A stretch of DNA of 64,000 bases from Pseudanabaena biceps (GTDB lineage Bacteria > Cyanobacteriota > Cyanobacteriia > Pseudanabaenales > Pseudanabaenaceae): the NCBI GenBank assembly GCA_013361095.1, contig JAATWA010000001.1, positions 930,001 to 994,000 on the forward strand, given 5' to 3'. Positions 33,534-41,400 of the stretch are shown here, one piece after another (the first letter of the stretch is position 1; the number at the start of each line of letters is the position of its first letter). Made by a program: the position numbers and the translations under genes. Below the pieces are notes generated by a model. That model searched no databases and was not told the origin of the DNA. It worked only from the letters and a program-made list of their open reading frames with translations.

Positions 33534-34775
33534 CTATGAATCAAGCGCGATCGCTTTGTCAATCGCTAACTTTTCATTGAGGCGGACTTGGTAAGGGCGG
33601 AGAGTTTTGGGGCTAAGCCCACTGACAATTAAAAAACTATCCATATCCATACCTCTTGCCAGCATTTCAATACCCCAAGTATGTTTTGTTTGGCTGATTT
33701 GTAAAGGAGAGCCATCGGGATTTTGATATGATTGCGTCCACCGTACCCAAAGTTGTTCTAATTCTTCTAAAGTTAATGTCTGAAGATCGCCACTGACAAA
33801 CATGGCATCACTTCTCAAACTACTGGTGGGATCTTTTTTCTGAGACTTGAGATACACACTAAGAGGGTTGTTATGGGCGGAGCCGTAGCGATGACCAAAG
33901 ATTTTTTGGTTGACAGGAACTGCTCTGCTAGATGACTGATTATTATTACTTTGAACTTGCAAAATTCCGTGATTATCTTGAATTTGATAGTCCTGAATCC
34001 GCAAATGAATCAACTCAGTTATCGTGATCCCTGTGCTAAATAACAAATAGGCGATCGCATAGTCACTGACCCCACATTTTTTCGCATCCAACAAAATTTT
34101 GCGAACTGTCGTTGCAGAAATATCGGCAATAGTCTGAGTTTGGCTACTTGGAGTCACTTCCTGCACAAACATATCGACAAGAGTATTTACAAACTCATCG
34201 CGATCGCGCCAAATTGCCTGTACATCGCTGGTCAAGGTAAGCACCGCATAACCGAGGATGCAAGTATTTAATAAGTTAGCCAGCTTGAGCGGCGGCAAAG
34301 AATATTGCAGTCGCGAATTTAGCAACACCTCATTAATTGCAGTCGCGATCGTCTGGTTAACCTGATTAATTCCCTGCGCTAAAGCTTGACGGCTCTCAAA
34401 AGGATACTGCCCAGCCTCACCCACTAGCGATCGCACCAACTCAGGCACACTTTCAATCGCTCGCAGTGAACTCTGGATATAGTACTTAAGAAAGCGGCGT
34501 AAGTCGCCTTGACTGGATATGTCTGACACCATCAAAGACTCTCCTACTTGAGCCAATACTAAATATTTTTGCAAACATTCTTGAAGTACCGCTAGCAATA
34601 AACCATGTTTATTGCCAAAATGCCGAAATAGCGTGACCTCATTAACCTTGGCAAAGTCCGCGATTTGACGGGTGGTTGTCTCGGTAATTCCCTTGCTTGC
34701 AAATAACTCTAGAGCAGTATTGACAATCCGTTGACGGGTAGGAATTCGAGATACAGACATGAGAGTATGTACCAT
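33534..34775 (-). CDS. TetR-family regulator fused to a degenerate tyrosine-recombinase-like domain
   Basis: A 413-residue protein, twice the length of a normal TetR regulator. Residues ~10-200 are TetR/AcrR: helix-turn-helix TTRQIADFAKVNEVTLFRHFGNKHGLL and a helical ligand domain. From ~215 the sequence follows the layout of a tyrosine recombinase catalytic domain: DYAIAYLLFSTGITITELIHLR resembles the GLRISELLxLR block with the catalytic Arg replaced, then SRAVPVN, KHTWGIEMLARGMD resembling LRHTFATHLL with its Arg lost, and a terminal SPKTLRPYQ with Tyr. So catalysis is unlikely. It is divergent from desC, with two dyads in between, and probably controls it. Start at 34775 or at ATG 34760. 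Confidence 0.75.
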   Translation of the reverse strand: MVHTLMSVSRIPTRQRIVNTALELFASKGITETTTRQIADFAKVNEVTLFRHFGNKHGLLLAVLQECLQKYLVLAQVGESLMVSDISSQGDLRRFLKYYIQSSLRAIESVPELVRSLVGEAGQYPFESRQALAQGINQVNQTIATAINEVLLNSRLQYSLPPLKLANLLNTCILGYAVLTLTSDVQAIWRDRDEFVNTLVDMFVQEVTPSSQTQTIADISATTVRKILLDAKKCGVSDYAIAYLLFSTGITITELIHLRIQDYQIQDNHGILQVQSNNNQSSSRAVPVNQKIFGHRYGSAHNNPLSVYLKSQKKDPTSSLRSDAMFVSGDLQTLTLEELEQLWVRWTQSYQNPDGSPLQISQTKHTWGIEMLARGMDMDSFLIVSGLSPKTLRPYQVRLNEKLAIDKAIALDS

Positions 34776-34786
34776 TTAGGTGATTT

Positions 34787-34801
34787 GCAAGTGATACTTG
34801 C
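34787..34801. promoter_or_regulatory. Operator-like dyad 1 (GCAAGT-GAT-ACTTGC)
   Basis: A perfect 6-bp dyad, followed by ATTATTA. It lies 12 bp upstream of the TetR-family start. A second copy is centred 51 bp away. Confidence 0.65.
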
Positions 34802-34837
34802 ATTATTACTTAAAAAACAGCTAAACTTAACATAACT

Positions 34838-34852
34838 GTAAGTGATGCTTGC
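34838..34852. promoter_or_regulatory. Operator-like dyad 2 (GTAAGTGATGCTTGC)
   Basis: It matches dyad 1 at 13 of 15 positions and continues with a similar ATAATG. It lies 67 bp upstream of the desC ATG. Probably bound by the divergently encoded TetR-type regulator. Confidence 0.6.
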
Positions 34853-34918
34853 ATAATGTTCACCACAGCCCGTCATATTCTCCCCCCAAATCCTCCTCAC
34901 AAACTTACTTAATATTTC

Positions 34919-35785
34919 ATGACCGCCACCACCGAAGTCAATTCCCTACAAAAACTGAATTGGACAAATGTTGCCTTCTTCAGTGCTTTTCATGTCGCCG
35001 CCCTTGCCGCACCTCTATATTTCTCGTGGCAGGCTGTAGCTCTTACAGTCTTTTTACACTGGTTGTTTGGTAGCATCGGCATCTGTCTTGCTTACCATCG
35101 CTTGCTTAGCCATCGTAGTTTCCAAGTACCCAAGATTCTCGAATATTTTCTTGTCACCCTTGGCGCATTGGCAGTACAGGGAGGCCCCGTGTTTTGGGCT
35201 GGTGGTCATCGTCAGCATCACGGATTCACCGAAGACAACCAAAAAGATCCCTATTCAGCAAATCGTGGTTTTTGGTTTAGCCACATCATGTGGATAATAC
35301 GCTCTAGACCAGAACATTTTGACCGCGAAAACTATAAAAAGTTTGCACCAGACCTAGCTAACGATCCTTACTATGCATTTTTAGATCGTTACTTCCTCGC
35401 TTTACAGATTCCTCTAGGATTTCTGCTCTACTTCATTGGCGAAAATCTATTTTCAGGACTGGGAACTTCCTTTGTTATTTACGGTATGTTTGTACGCTGT
35501 GTTGTCCTGTGGCACAGTACTTGGCTAATCAACTCTGCCTGCCACAAGTGGGGCTACAAGAACTTCAGCGAAACCCCTGACCATTCGACTAACCTCTGGT
35601 GGGCGGCAATCTTGACCTATGGTGAAGGCTGGCACAACAATCACCACGCATTTCCTAAGTCCGCCAAGGCAGGCTTGAAATGGTGGGAACTTGATCCAAC
35701 TTGGGGTGTAATTAGCCTTTTGCAAGCTGTGGGACTAGCCAAAAAAGTCTATCTTCCTGAGCCTTGGCAATCACAAGCTAAGTAA
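34919..35785 (+). CDS. desC: Acyl-lipid/acyl-CoA delta-9 fatty acid desaturase, DesC type
   Basis: A 288-residue membrane di-iron desaturase that introduces the first double bond at C9 of saturated acyl chains using ferredoxin. All three histidine boxes are present: HRLLSH (near 60-65), HRQHH (near 97-101) and HNNHH (near 239-243). Hydrophobic helices lie at about 17-55, 70-90 and 155-195. The length is standard for cyanobacterial DesC. The start ATG follows AATATTTC. Desaturases are usually cold-induced; here the neighbouring TetR-like gene and the shared dyads suggest additional transcriptional control. Confidence 0.93.
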   Translation: MTATTEVNSLQKLNWTNVAFFSAFHVAALAAPLYFSWQAVALTVFLHWLFGSIGICLAYHRLLSHRSFQVPKILEYFLVTLGALAVQGGPVFWAGGHRQHHGFTEDNQKDPYSANRGFWFSHIMWIIRSRPEHFDRENYKKFAPDLANDPYYAFLDRYFLALQIPLGFLLYFIGENLFSGLGTSFVIYGMFVRCVVLWHSTWLINSACHKWGYKNFSETPDHSTNLWWAAILTYGEGWHNNHHAFPKSAKAGLKWWELDPTWGVISLLQAVGLAKKVYLPEPWQSQAK

Positions 35786-35817
35786 AAAATAAAGGGCGCA
35801 TAGCGCCCTTTATTTTT
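35785..35817 (+). terminator. Terminator of desC
   Basis: A perfect 15-bp hairpin AAAAATAAAGGGCGC-ATA-, starting within the stop-codon region and ending in TTTTT. It ends 7 bp before the next gene. Confidence 0.9.
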
Positions 35818-35823
35818 GGCAAA

Positions 35824-36336
35824 ATGAAAGCAGCTATATTAGCCAAAAATACGGGAAGTAGGTATATGCATCATCGCTATATTCGCTTTAGCGATCGCCA
35901 CGAAGAAGTTGATTTAGAGCAGTTACAAGAACTATTAAAGGTCAGTGCTTTTTGGGCGAAGGAGAGGACTTTAAAGGGATTAGCGATCGCTACTTCTAAC
36001 TCAAATCCAGTAATAACAGTGTGGGATAGCGATCGACTCATTGGTCATGCTCGCGCCACTAGTGACGGCATCTACCGAGCCACTATTTGGGATGTGGTCA
36101 TTGCTCTCGACTATCGCGGATTGGGTCTAGGGCGCAAGTTAGTAAATACAGTCTTGCAACATCCTCTCATGTGTAACGTTGAAAGGGTTTATCTAATGAC
36201 TACCCATCAACAAAAGTTTTATGAACAAATTGGCTTTAAGCAAAATTCATCAAGCACATTAGTTTTGTCTAATCCTAGTGAAGAGGCTGATATTGAGTTG
36301 TTAATCACCGCCAGCCACGAAGGCGCAAAAAGCTGA
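35824..36336 (+). CDS. GNAT-family N-acetyltransferase
   Basis: A 170-residue GCN5-related acetyltransferase that would transfer acetyl from acetyl-CoA to an amine. The beta-4/5 region (RATIWDVVIALDYRG) leads into the acetyl-CoA pyrophosphate loop LGLGRKLVNTVL, and the C-terminal QKFYEQIGFK is typical. It resembles the cyanobacterial/plastid GNAT group that includes the plant NSI acetyltransferase. The ATG at 35824 lies 7 bp from the desC terminator; ATG at 35866 (MHHRYIRF) is a plausible alternative. Substrate unknown. Confidence 0.82.
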   Translation: MKAAILAKNTGSRYMHHRYIRFSDRHEEVDLEQLQELLKVSAFWAKERTLKGLAIATSNSNPVITVWDSDRLIGHARATSDGIYRATIWDVVIALDYRGLGLGRKLVNTVLQHPLMCNVERVYLMTTHQQKFYEQIGFKQNSSSTLVLSNPSEEADIELLITASHEGAKS

Positions 36337-36350
36337 GATTTAAGTCGATA

Positions 36351-36397
36351 GCGGCGCTTCGCGCCGCCACGTCTAATTTTTCACTGGGAAGGGAGTA
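36351..36397. repeat. Half of a TA-flanked MITE
   Basis: The sequence is identical to the right half of the MITE at 29316-29412, from GCGGCGCTTCGCG through CACTGGGAAGGGAGTA. The left half is missing. Confidence 0.85.
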
Positions 36398-36452
36398 GAT
36401 ACTTAGTAGTTGCAACTACATTCAGTTCCTTGAGACTGTGCCACGATATAAT

Positions 36453-36495
36453 AGAGTCAAAGCTTGTGTTCGTTTGCGCCACAAGCTTTGACTCT
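36453..36495. repeat. Perfect 16-bp hairpin AGAGTCAAAGCTTGTG
   Basis: Arms are perfect around an 11-base loop. The outer AGAGTCAAA also bounds the hairpin at 39550. Confidence 0.85.
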
Positions 36496-36654
36496 GACTT
36501 TTGATTATGCCCAGTTATACCAATTCACCAAACGTATAGTCACACTTTTGGTGATTGAAAAACAAACCCAGCAAGGGTTTTCAAAACTAAACATGGCAGA
36601 AGCATTTTTAGTTATGGTATTACTCAATATCCCATCTAACTCTTGTGGGAGTAT

Positions 36655-37326
36655 ATGATCGAGACTTCATATCAAATCCAAAAACGCACAAGGAGCGATT
36701 TTGAACGTCAACTACATCGCCTAGAACAAGATTCTTTGCGGATGGGCGCGCTTGTCGAAAATTCATTTTTATTAGCCCATGCAGCTCTCTTTGAAAGAGA
36801 TCTCGAAGCGGCGACAAAAATTGATGCCCAAGATAAGCAAATCGATCATATTTATCGACAGATTGAGCTTGACTGCATTAACTTAATTGCATTGCAATCA
36901 CCAGTCGCTAGAGATCTCAGATTGTTGAGTGCATTAATGCAATTGATCAGAGATATTGAAAGGATCGGTGACTATGCTGAAAATCTTGGTGACATTGCGA
37001 TCAAACTTTTTCCTTATCCTCCTTCGCCCTACTTAGAAGAGCTGCAAGTAATGTCAAATCGTTGTCGCGCCATGTTGGCAATGAGTTTAGAAGCACTAGC
37101 TAACTTTGATGAAAAGATTGGCTTACAAATTAAACAAAAAGACGACGCTGTAGACTATGACTACCAACATATTTACGATTTGCTTGCCTCACAGCGCTCA
37201 TGTGGTGAACCGATGGAGCCTTCTATGTTAATGGTATTAGCGATTCATCACCTTGAGAGGATGGCAGATCATGCGACTAATGTTGGTATACGAGTTGCCT
37301 ATATTGTCACTGGCAAGATTGGCTAA
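36655..37326 (+). CDS. phoU: Phosphate signalling protein PhoU
   Basis: A 223-residue helical protein of two PhoU three-helix repeats. The first is around RLEQDSLRMGALVENSFLLA; metal-site-like E/D pattern RLLSALMQLIRDIERIGDYAENL; the second repeat ends AIHHLERMADHATNVG. PhoU down-regulates phosphate uptake through PstSCAB and the PhoR-type kinase. ATG 36655 follows GTGGGAGT and is preferred over upstream TTG. No pst genes are adjacent. Confidence 0.93.
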   Translation: MIETSYQIQKRTRSDFERQLHRLEQDSLRMGALVENSFLLAHAALFERDLEAATKIDAQDKQIDHIYRQIELDCINLIALQSPVARDLRLLSALMQLIRDIERIGDYAENLGDIAIKLFPYPPSPYLEELQVMSNRCRAMLAMSLEALANFDEKIGLQIKQKDDAVDYDYQHIYDLLASQRSCGEPMEPSMLMVLAIHHLERMADHATNVGIRVAYIVTGKIG

Positions 37327-37342
37327 ATCTTGCATAAGCAAC

Positions 37343-37383
37343 AAAAAAAATAAGGCGGCGCAATGCGCCGCCTTATTTTTTTT
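37343..37383. terminator. Bidirectional terminator between phoU and tRNA-Leu
   Basis: Perfect 19-bp hairpin: eight A, TAAGGCGGCGC, loop AAT, complement ending in eight T. Confidence 0.92.
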
Positions 37384-37393
37384 TGATTTGCTA

Positions 37394-37477
37394 TGGGCAA
37401 AGAGAGAATCGAACTCTCATGACATTGCTGTCGTCAGATTTTGAGTCTGATGCGTCTACCAATTCCGCCACTCGCCC
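37394..37477 (-). tRNA. tRNA-Leu(CAA)
   Basis: Minus strand: acceptor GGGCGAG, D arm TGGCGGAATTGGTAGACGC, anticodon arm TCAGACTCAAAATCTGA with anticodon CAA, a long variable arm, and T arm GAGAGTTCGATTCTCTC. 84 nt class II tRNA; CCA not encoded. Confidence 0.97.
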
Positions 37478-37494
37478 TTTTTTTCAAGATTTAT

Positions 37495-37525
37495 AATATA
37501 CAACGAAAGTACTGCACTTTGTCAA
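37495..37525 (-). promoter_or_regulatory. Promoter of tRNA-Leu
   Basis: On the minus strand TTGACA (37520-37525) lies 19 bp upstream of TATATT (37495-37500), 18 bases before the tRNA. Spacing is long, so the exact -10 is uncertain. Confidence 0.5.
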
Positions 37526-37553
37526 TTTTTTTCTGTAAAAGAATATTTATGCA

Positions 37554-37608
37554 AAAACCTAAAAACCTGTAGCGCAGGCTGCGCGTGCGCTACAGGTTTT
37601 TAGGTTTT
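37554..37608. repeat. Perfect 23-bp hairpin
   Basis: AAAACCTAAAAACCTGTAGC outer arm, perfect around a 9-base loop. It lies 48 bp upstream of the ATL gene. Confidence 0.85.
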
Positions 37609-37655
37609 ATATTTAATTACGCTCAGTTACTTAAAGCAAAGCCCTAAAACATCCT

Positions 37656-37994
37656 ATGAGCAATAACCCCAATACCTACGATCGCATTTATGAAGTCGTC
37701 AAACAAATTCCCCAAGGCTTGGTAGCAACCTATGGTCAGATTGCTGAATTATCAAATCTCGCAGGTAAAGCTCGTGTGGTTGGCTATGCACTCTATCGAG
37801 TCGATATGAAATCCCTAAATATTCCTTGGCAGCGCGTAGTCAACGCTAAGGGAGAAGTCTCCCTGTCACCTTTGCGGTTTGGTACAGACTACTTGCAGCG
37901 ATCGCTACTTGAGAATGAAGGAATTATTTTTGATCGCAATGGCAAAATTGACTTACGCAAATATCTATGGCGACCTGAAAATCAGAAATTATGA
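37656..37994 (+). CDS. Alkyltransferase-like (ATL) protein
   Basis: A 112-residue protein of the MGMT/Ogt DNA-binding fold. The helix-turn-helix LVATYGQIAELSNLAGKARVVGYAL includes the flipping Arg. The active-site PCHRV of true alkyltransferases is replaced by PWQRV (IPWQRVVNAKGEV), so it lacks the acceptor Cys. ATL proteins bind O6-alkylguanine and channel it to nucleotide-excision repair. The last codon overlaps the purU start by 4 bases (ATGA), so the two are coupled, although no functional link is obvious. Confidence 0.9.
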   Translation: MSNNPNTYDRIYEVVKQIPQGLVATYGQIAELSNLAGKARVVGYALYRVDMKSLNIPWQRVVNAKGEVSLSPLRFGTDYLQRSLLENEGIIFDRNGKIDLRKYLWRPENQKL

Positions 37995-38875
37995 CCACAG
38001 CAACTTTACTTATTTCCTGTACCGATCAAAAGGGCTTAGTTGCCAAAATTTCCGATTGGGTATTTTCTCACGGCGGCAACATTCTCCACGCTGATCAGCA
38101 CGCCGACAGCAGCGCAGGACTTTTTTTGATGCGCGTTGAATGGGACTTAGATGGCTTTGATTTAGCGCGTTCCGAAATTTCAGCCAACTTTGCTCAGTTA
38201 GCGATCGCCACCAATGCGAAATGGAAGATTCATTTTTCAGATTACGTTCCCCGCATCGCCATCTTTGTTTCTAAGCAAGATCATTGTCTATACGATTTGA
38301 TCTTGCGACAGCGATCGCATGAACTCGCCGCCACTATTTCGGTAGTAATCAGCAATCACCCTAATCTAGAAAAAGTAGCCCATAACTTTGGCATCAATTA
38401 CCATCACATTGCGATCGCCCCTGACAATAAATTAGAACAAGAAAAGCAGCAACTCGCTCTTCTCAAACAATATGAAATCGATCTAGTTGTTCTGGCTAAA
38501 TATATGCAGGTATTAAGCTCAGACTTTCTCACCAAATTTTCTCAAGTTATCAATATCCATCACTCGTTTTTGCCAGCCTTTGCAGGGGCAAATCCCTATC
38601 ACCGCGCCCATAAACGTGGCGTAAAAATAATTGGAGCAACCGCCCACTACGTCACCGATCAACTAGACGAAGGACCAATTATTGAGCAGGATGTAATCAG
38701 AGTATCCCACCGAGATTCAGTCACCGATCTGATCCGCAAAGGTAAAGACTTAGAACGAATTGTTCTTGCGAGAGCCGTCAGACAACACTTACAAAATAGA
38801 GTTTTAGTCTATGGACAAACAGATGAGCAAGGAGTGGACTCTAACTTAGGACTACGCACAGTTGTTTTTGATTAA
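37991..38875 (+). CDS. purU: Formyltetrahydrofolate deformylase PurU
   Basis: Hydrolyses 10-formyltetrahydrofolate to formate and tetrahydrofolate, balancing one-carbon pools. A 294-residue protein: N-terminal ACT domain (TATLLISCTDQKGLVAKISD) and a C-terminal formyltransferase-like domain with the catalytic Asn/His/Asp set in NIHHSFLPAF, HYVTDQLDEGPII and GATAHYV. Length standard. It is translationally coupled to the upstream ATL gene and followed at once by a strong hairpin. Confidence 0.95.
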   Translation: MTTATLLISCTDQKGLVAKISDWVFSHGGNILHADQHADSSAGLFLMRVEWDLDGFDLARSEISANFAQLAIATNAKWKIHFSDYVPRIAIFVSKQDHCLYDLILRQRSHELAATISVVISNHPNLEKVAHNFGINYHHIAIAPDNKLEQEKQQLALLKQYEIDLVVLAKYMQVLSSDFLTKFSQVINIHHSFLPAFAGANPYHRAHKRGVKIIGATAHYVTDQLDEGPIIEQDVIRVSHRDSVTDLIRKGKDLERIVLARAVRQHLQNRVLVYGQTDEQGVDSNLGLRTVVFD

Positions 38876-38877
38876 GT

Positions 38878-38930
38878 AACGCAAAGGAGCTGATTCGCCC
38901 GCTAAGCGGGCGAATCAGCTCCTTTGCGTT
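38878..38930 (+). terminator. Perfect 25-bp hairpin after purU
   Basis: AACGCAAAGGAGCTGATTCG.. pairs perfectly around TAA, starting 3 bp after the purU stop; followed by TTT and a TACAGCCT module fragment. Confidence 0.85.
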
Positions 38931-39015
38931 TTACAGCCTACCTACTTAATATAGTTGCGTCGCTATTTCGTGCTATAGGTAATATTTAGTAGTTTATTTG
39001 TCATTTTTCTAGATT

Positions 39016-39387
39016 ATGTCCCTAACCCCAGAGTCAGAGTCGTCTCGTGGGAAAAATAAAGCTTCCTCGAAAAATTTTGAGGCTATGCGAAAATTTTCCG
39101 AGAAGTACGCCAAAAATACAGGTACTTTTTTTTGTGTAGATCCGAGCGTTACTAATGCCGTTATCGAAGGTTTAGCCAAGCATAAAGACGATCTAGGCTC
39201 TCCTTTATGTCCTTGTCGCTATTATGAAGACAAGGAAGCGGAAGTGAAAGACACCTATTGGAATTGCCCCTGCGTCCCAATGCGAGAGCGCAAAGAATGT
39301 CACTGTATGCTGTTTTTGACGGAAGACAGTCCCTTTGTTGGCACAAAGCAAGAGTTAGAAGTTGTAGAAATTATCTACGATGCCTAA
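39016..39387 (+). CDS. ftrC: Ferredoxin-thioredoxin reductase, catalytic chain
   Basis: The 4Fe-4S catalytic subunit that passes electrons from ferredoxin to thioredoxin for light-dependent enzyme control. 123 residues; the seven-Cys pattern is complete: a single Cys in FFCVDPS, then CPC, CPC and CHC motifs (PLCPCRYYE, WNCPCVPM, KECHCML). The N-terminal ~22 residues are a Ser/Lys-rich extension before EAMRKFSEKYA. A perfect hairpin follows 5 bp after the stop. It strongly supports a cyanobacterial source. Confidence 0.96.
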   Translation: MSLTPESESSRGKNKASSKNFEAMRKFSEKYAKNTGTFFCVDPSVTNAVIEGLAKHKDDLGSPLCPCRYYEDKEAEVKDTYWNCPCVPMRERKECHCMLFLTEDSPFVGTKQELEVVEIIYDA

Positions 39388-39392
39388 CCCTC

Positions 39393-39431
39393 TCAAGATA
39401 AAGGCGGCGCAAAGCGCCGCCTTTATCTTGA
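39393..39431 (+). terminator. Terminator of ftrC
   Basis: Perfect 18-bp hairpin TCAAGATAAAGGCGGCGC-AAA-, 6 bases after the stop. Confidence 0.88.
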
Positions 39432-39549
39432 AAATTACTTGCAGGCACTGGCGATCGCTTCCCTAGCAAGCTCCAAAGCTTGTAACAGCTCAGTCATCAA
39501 ATTTTGTCACTTGATATCTTTTTGAAGCAATAATTAACTCAATTACTCC

Positions 39550-39600
39550 TATAAAAACAGAGTCAAAAGCTGCACCGCAGCTTTTGACTCTGTTTTTATA
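39550..39600. repeat. Perfect 24-bp hairpin with reversed composite flank
   Basis: TATAAAAACAGAGTCAAAAG.. perfect around ACC; followed by TTACAACCTGTTGAGGC..TGTAGTGC, the reverse complement of the spacer in composite elements. A partial composite in inverted orientation. Confidence 0.82.
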
Positions 39601-39672
39601 TTTACAACCTGTTGAGGCTTTATGTAGTGCAAGAAAGCGTAAATAGCTACTTACTCAATTCTTAAAATGGTT

Positions 39673-40218
39673 TTAAGAGTGAAGAATTGCTGAGCTGAGA
39701 ATGCTCTCGGCTTGTAGTAAGTAAAACAAATCCCCTTGCTCTTGAAAGTACCCTTTAATATGGGGTCTCATAACAGATGGGATAGACATTGTATTCTTGT
39801 CAATGCGATCGCCTGATATTTTGGCGATTCCAAATATTTTAGGGACGATCAGAGCTAGCGATCGCTCCTGTACACATGCAAGAATAACTTCATAGAGGAG
39901 AATATTTTGATCTAGAGGCTGTAAGCCTAAAAGCATCGCCAAATCAGTTGCCCAATAAACTCGACGACGATGGCTAAGAATGCCTAAAATGCAAGATGGC
40001 TTATTGGGAACTGGTGTAATTAACCCACTTCTGACCGTTATCACCTCCTGTGCAAATTCACTCTCAATTAAGCCGATAGTGTGAGGATCGATCGCAAATT
40101 TGAGGAAAGTATCCCAATGCGTTTCTGATTTTGGGGATGTTGCACTTTCCGCAAAATTTTGGAGGCGATCTGGACTCTCTGAGAGCTTATACATAGACAT
40201 GTCAACCTGAGTAAGCAT
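39673..40218 (-). CDS. CheW-like chemotaxis adaptor
   Basis: A 181-residue CheW-domain protein (SH3-like beta barrels) that would link a chemoreceptor to a CheA kinase. The domain covers about 35-175: FAIDPHTIGLIESEFAQEVI, the typical GLITPVPNKPSCILGILSHRRRVYWATDLAMLLG block, and a final VMRPHIKGYFQEQGDLFYLL strand pair. The N-terminal ~30 residues are an unstructured extension. Start at 40218 is the first ATG; ATG 40200 or 40194 are alternatives. No kinase is adjacent; the CheA at 2703-5399 is a possible partner. Confidence 0.85.
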   Translation of the reverse strand: MLTQVDMSMYKLSESPDRLQNFAESATSPKSETHWDTFLKFAIDPHTIGLIESEFAQEVITVRSGLITPVPNKPSCILGILSHRRRVYWATDLAMLLGLQPLDQNILLYEVILACVQERSLALIVPKIFGIAKISGDRIDKNTMSIPSVMRPHIKGYFQEQGDLFYLLQAESILSSAILHS

Positions 40219-40274
40219 TAACTATGTATATCGATTAATTAAATGCTTTGTAAACAGCATGAATGCTTAAAACA

Positions 40275-40306
40275 AAAAAAGAATGGCAGCGCTGCCATTC
40301 TTTTTT
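40275..40306. terminator. 16-bp palindrome with T run
   Basis: AAAAAAGAATGGCAGC and its exact complement, no unpaired loop base in the DNA, ending TTTTTT. It lies upstream of the CheW gene and downstream of the PTPS-like gene (minus strand). Confidence 0.8.
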
Positions 40307-40360
40307 GCCATTAATAATTGAGGGGCGGCGCTTCGCGCCGCCCTCAATTATTAATGGCAA
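40305..40360. repeat. 26-bp hairpin, GGCGGCGC-TTC family
   Basis: TTGCCATTAATAATTGAGGG outer arm; arms perfect except one extra G on the left. It lies 18 bp from the next stop. Confidence 0.85.
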
Positions 40361-40378
40361 AGCCATTTTTGAATTGGT

Positions 40379-41248
40379 TTAAGCGGCGGCTAGCGCTTCT
40401 TCTAAGGAATACTGAATATCTGAAAGTTGGTATTCCCCATAAACTTCACAAGAATTATTCGGACTCTCAATTAGCTTAATGCTGTGCAGTTTGGCTCCAA
40501 TCTCTCGGATGGGCTGAGTTAACACCTTTTGGATATAAACAGCAATGTTTTCAGCCGTTGGTACGACTTCCGCAAAGTAAGGAATATCCTTATTTAGAAA
40601 AGTGTGATCCATCGGATCAAGTACATATTCATTGAGAGCTTTTTGAAAATCCGACAAGTCCGCAATCATGCCAGTGCGATCGTCGATTTCACCTGAAATC
40701 GCCACTTCTAAATGGTAATTATGTCCGTGACCATTGACGCGGGCGCATTTGCCATAGATCGCACTATTCTCTTCAAGAGAGAGACTATCGAGGGCGAGAC
40801 GATGGGCGGCGGAGAAGTGGGTGCTAATGGTTAAGTTTGCTTGCATATCGTTACCTTGGTAATCTGCCCAGAGTTCAGGATGTTCATATAAACGGATATT
40901 GACCAGTGGTAGATATGGCTCTAAGCGTTGCCAAATTACACGGGCAATATTTTCGGTGGTGGGTAAGGTCTTTTCAAATTCTTCCCACGCTTGGTTGAGA
41001 TAGGAGAAGTTTAGTTGTGTAGTCACTTCACGGGCGATCGTGTGCTTGACATCAGATAGGTTTAACACCATACCTGTATGGTCAATCTCGCCCTCCATGC
41101 CTACATACAAAACGTAGTTATGTCCGTGAGGCGGAAAATTAGTACATAATCCAAATTTGGCAAAGTTCTCTTCGTCTGGGATTTCAGGTAGCCAGTAACG
41201 ATGACTCGCGGAAAACTCAGCACGGCGATTAATTACACATTTAGCCAT
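40379..41248 (-). CDS. Tandem 6-pyruvoyl-tetrahydropterin synthase-like protein
   Basis: About 289 residues made of two PTPS/QueD domains in tandem. Each has zinc-binding histidines and a catalytic Cys: first ASHRYWL with LCTNFPPHGHNY, second SAAHRLAL with KCARVNGHGHNY. The C-x5-HGH spacing is that of PTPS rather than E. coli QueD. Such tandem proteins are known in cyanobacteria and may act in pteridine or queuosine precursor synthesis. ATG 41248 (MAKCVINRRAEF) is preferred because it matches the family N-terminus; the frame extends to an ATG at 41272. Confidence 0.85.
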   Translation of the reverse strand: MAKCVINRRAEFSASHRYWLPEIPDEENFAKFGLCTNFPPHGHNYVLYVGMEGEIDHTGMVLNLSDVKHTIAREVTTQLNFSYLNQAWEEFEKTLPTTENIARVIWQRLEPYLPLVNIRLYEHPELWADYQGNDMQANLTISTHFSAAHRLALDSLSLEENSAIYGKCARVNGHGHNYHLEVAISGEIDDRTGMIADLSDFQKALNEYVLDPMDHTFLNKDIPYFAEVVPTAENIAVYIQKVLTQPIREIGAKLHSIKLIESPNNSCEVYGEYQLSDIQYSLEEALAAA

Positions 41249-41400
41249 CAGTAATGAAACATCAAAAATCAAGTTTGATGAATTGTAAATTTATCTTAAT
41301 ATTTTAGCATTTTCAGCGATCGCATCAAAGCTCAGTTTTGAGGGCGATCGCTATAATCTAAGAAGTCCCTTGCTATCAGTGCGATCGCATTGTTTGAGCT

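Larger units (their letters stand above)
36337..36654. other. 318-bp gap before phoU
   Basis: It contains a half-MITE (36351-36397) and a 16-bp hairpin (36453-36495). The remaining ~160 bp before phoU would hold its promoter. No convincing Pho box or gene is seen. Confidence 0.5.

Noticed and set aside
33534..34160. Integron integrase for the cassette-like array
   Set aside because: The tyrosine-recombinase-like half of the TetR fusion lacks catalytic Arg residues, is attached to a TetR domain and is 8 kb away; it is not an IntI.
36464..36658. 64-codon frame upstream of phoU
   Set aside because: It starts inside a hairpin, overlaps the phoU start and has no ribosome-binding site or recognisable sequence.
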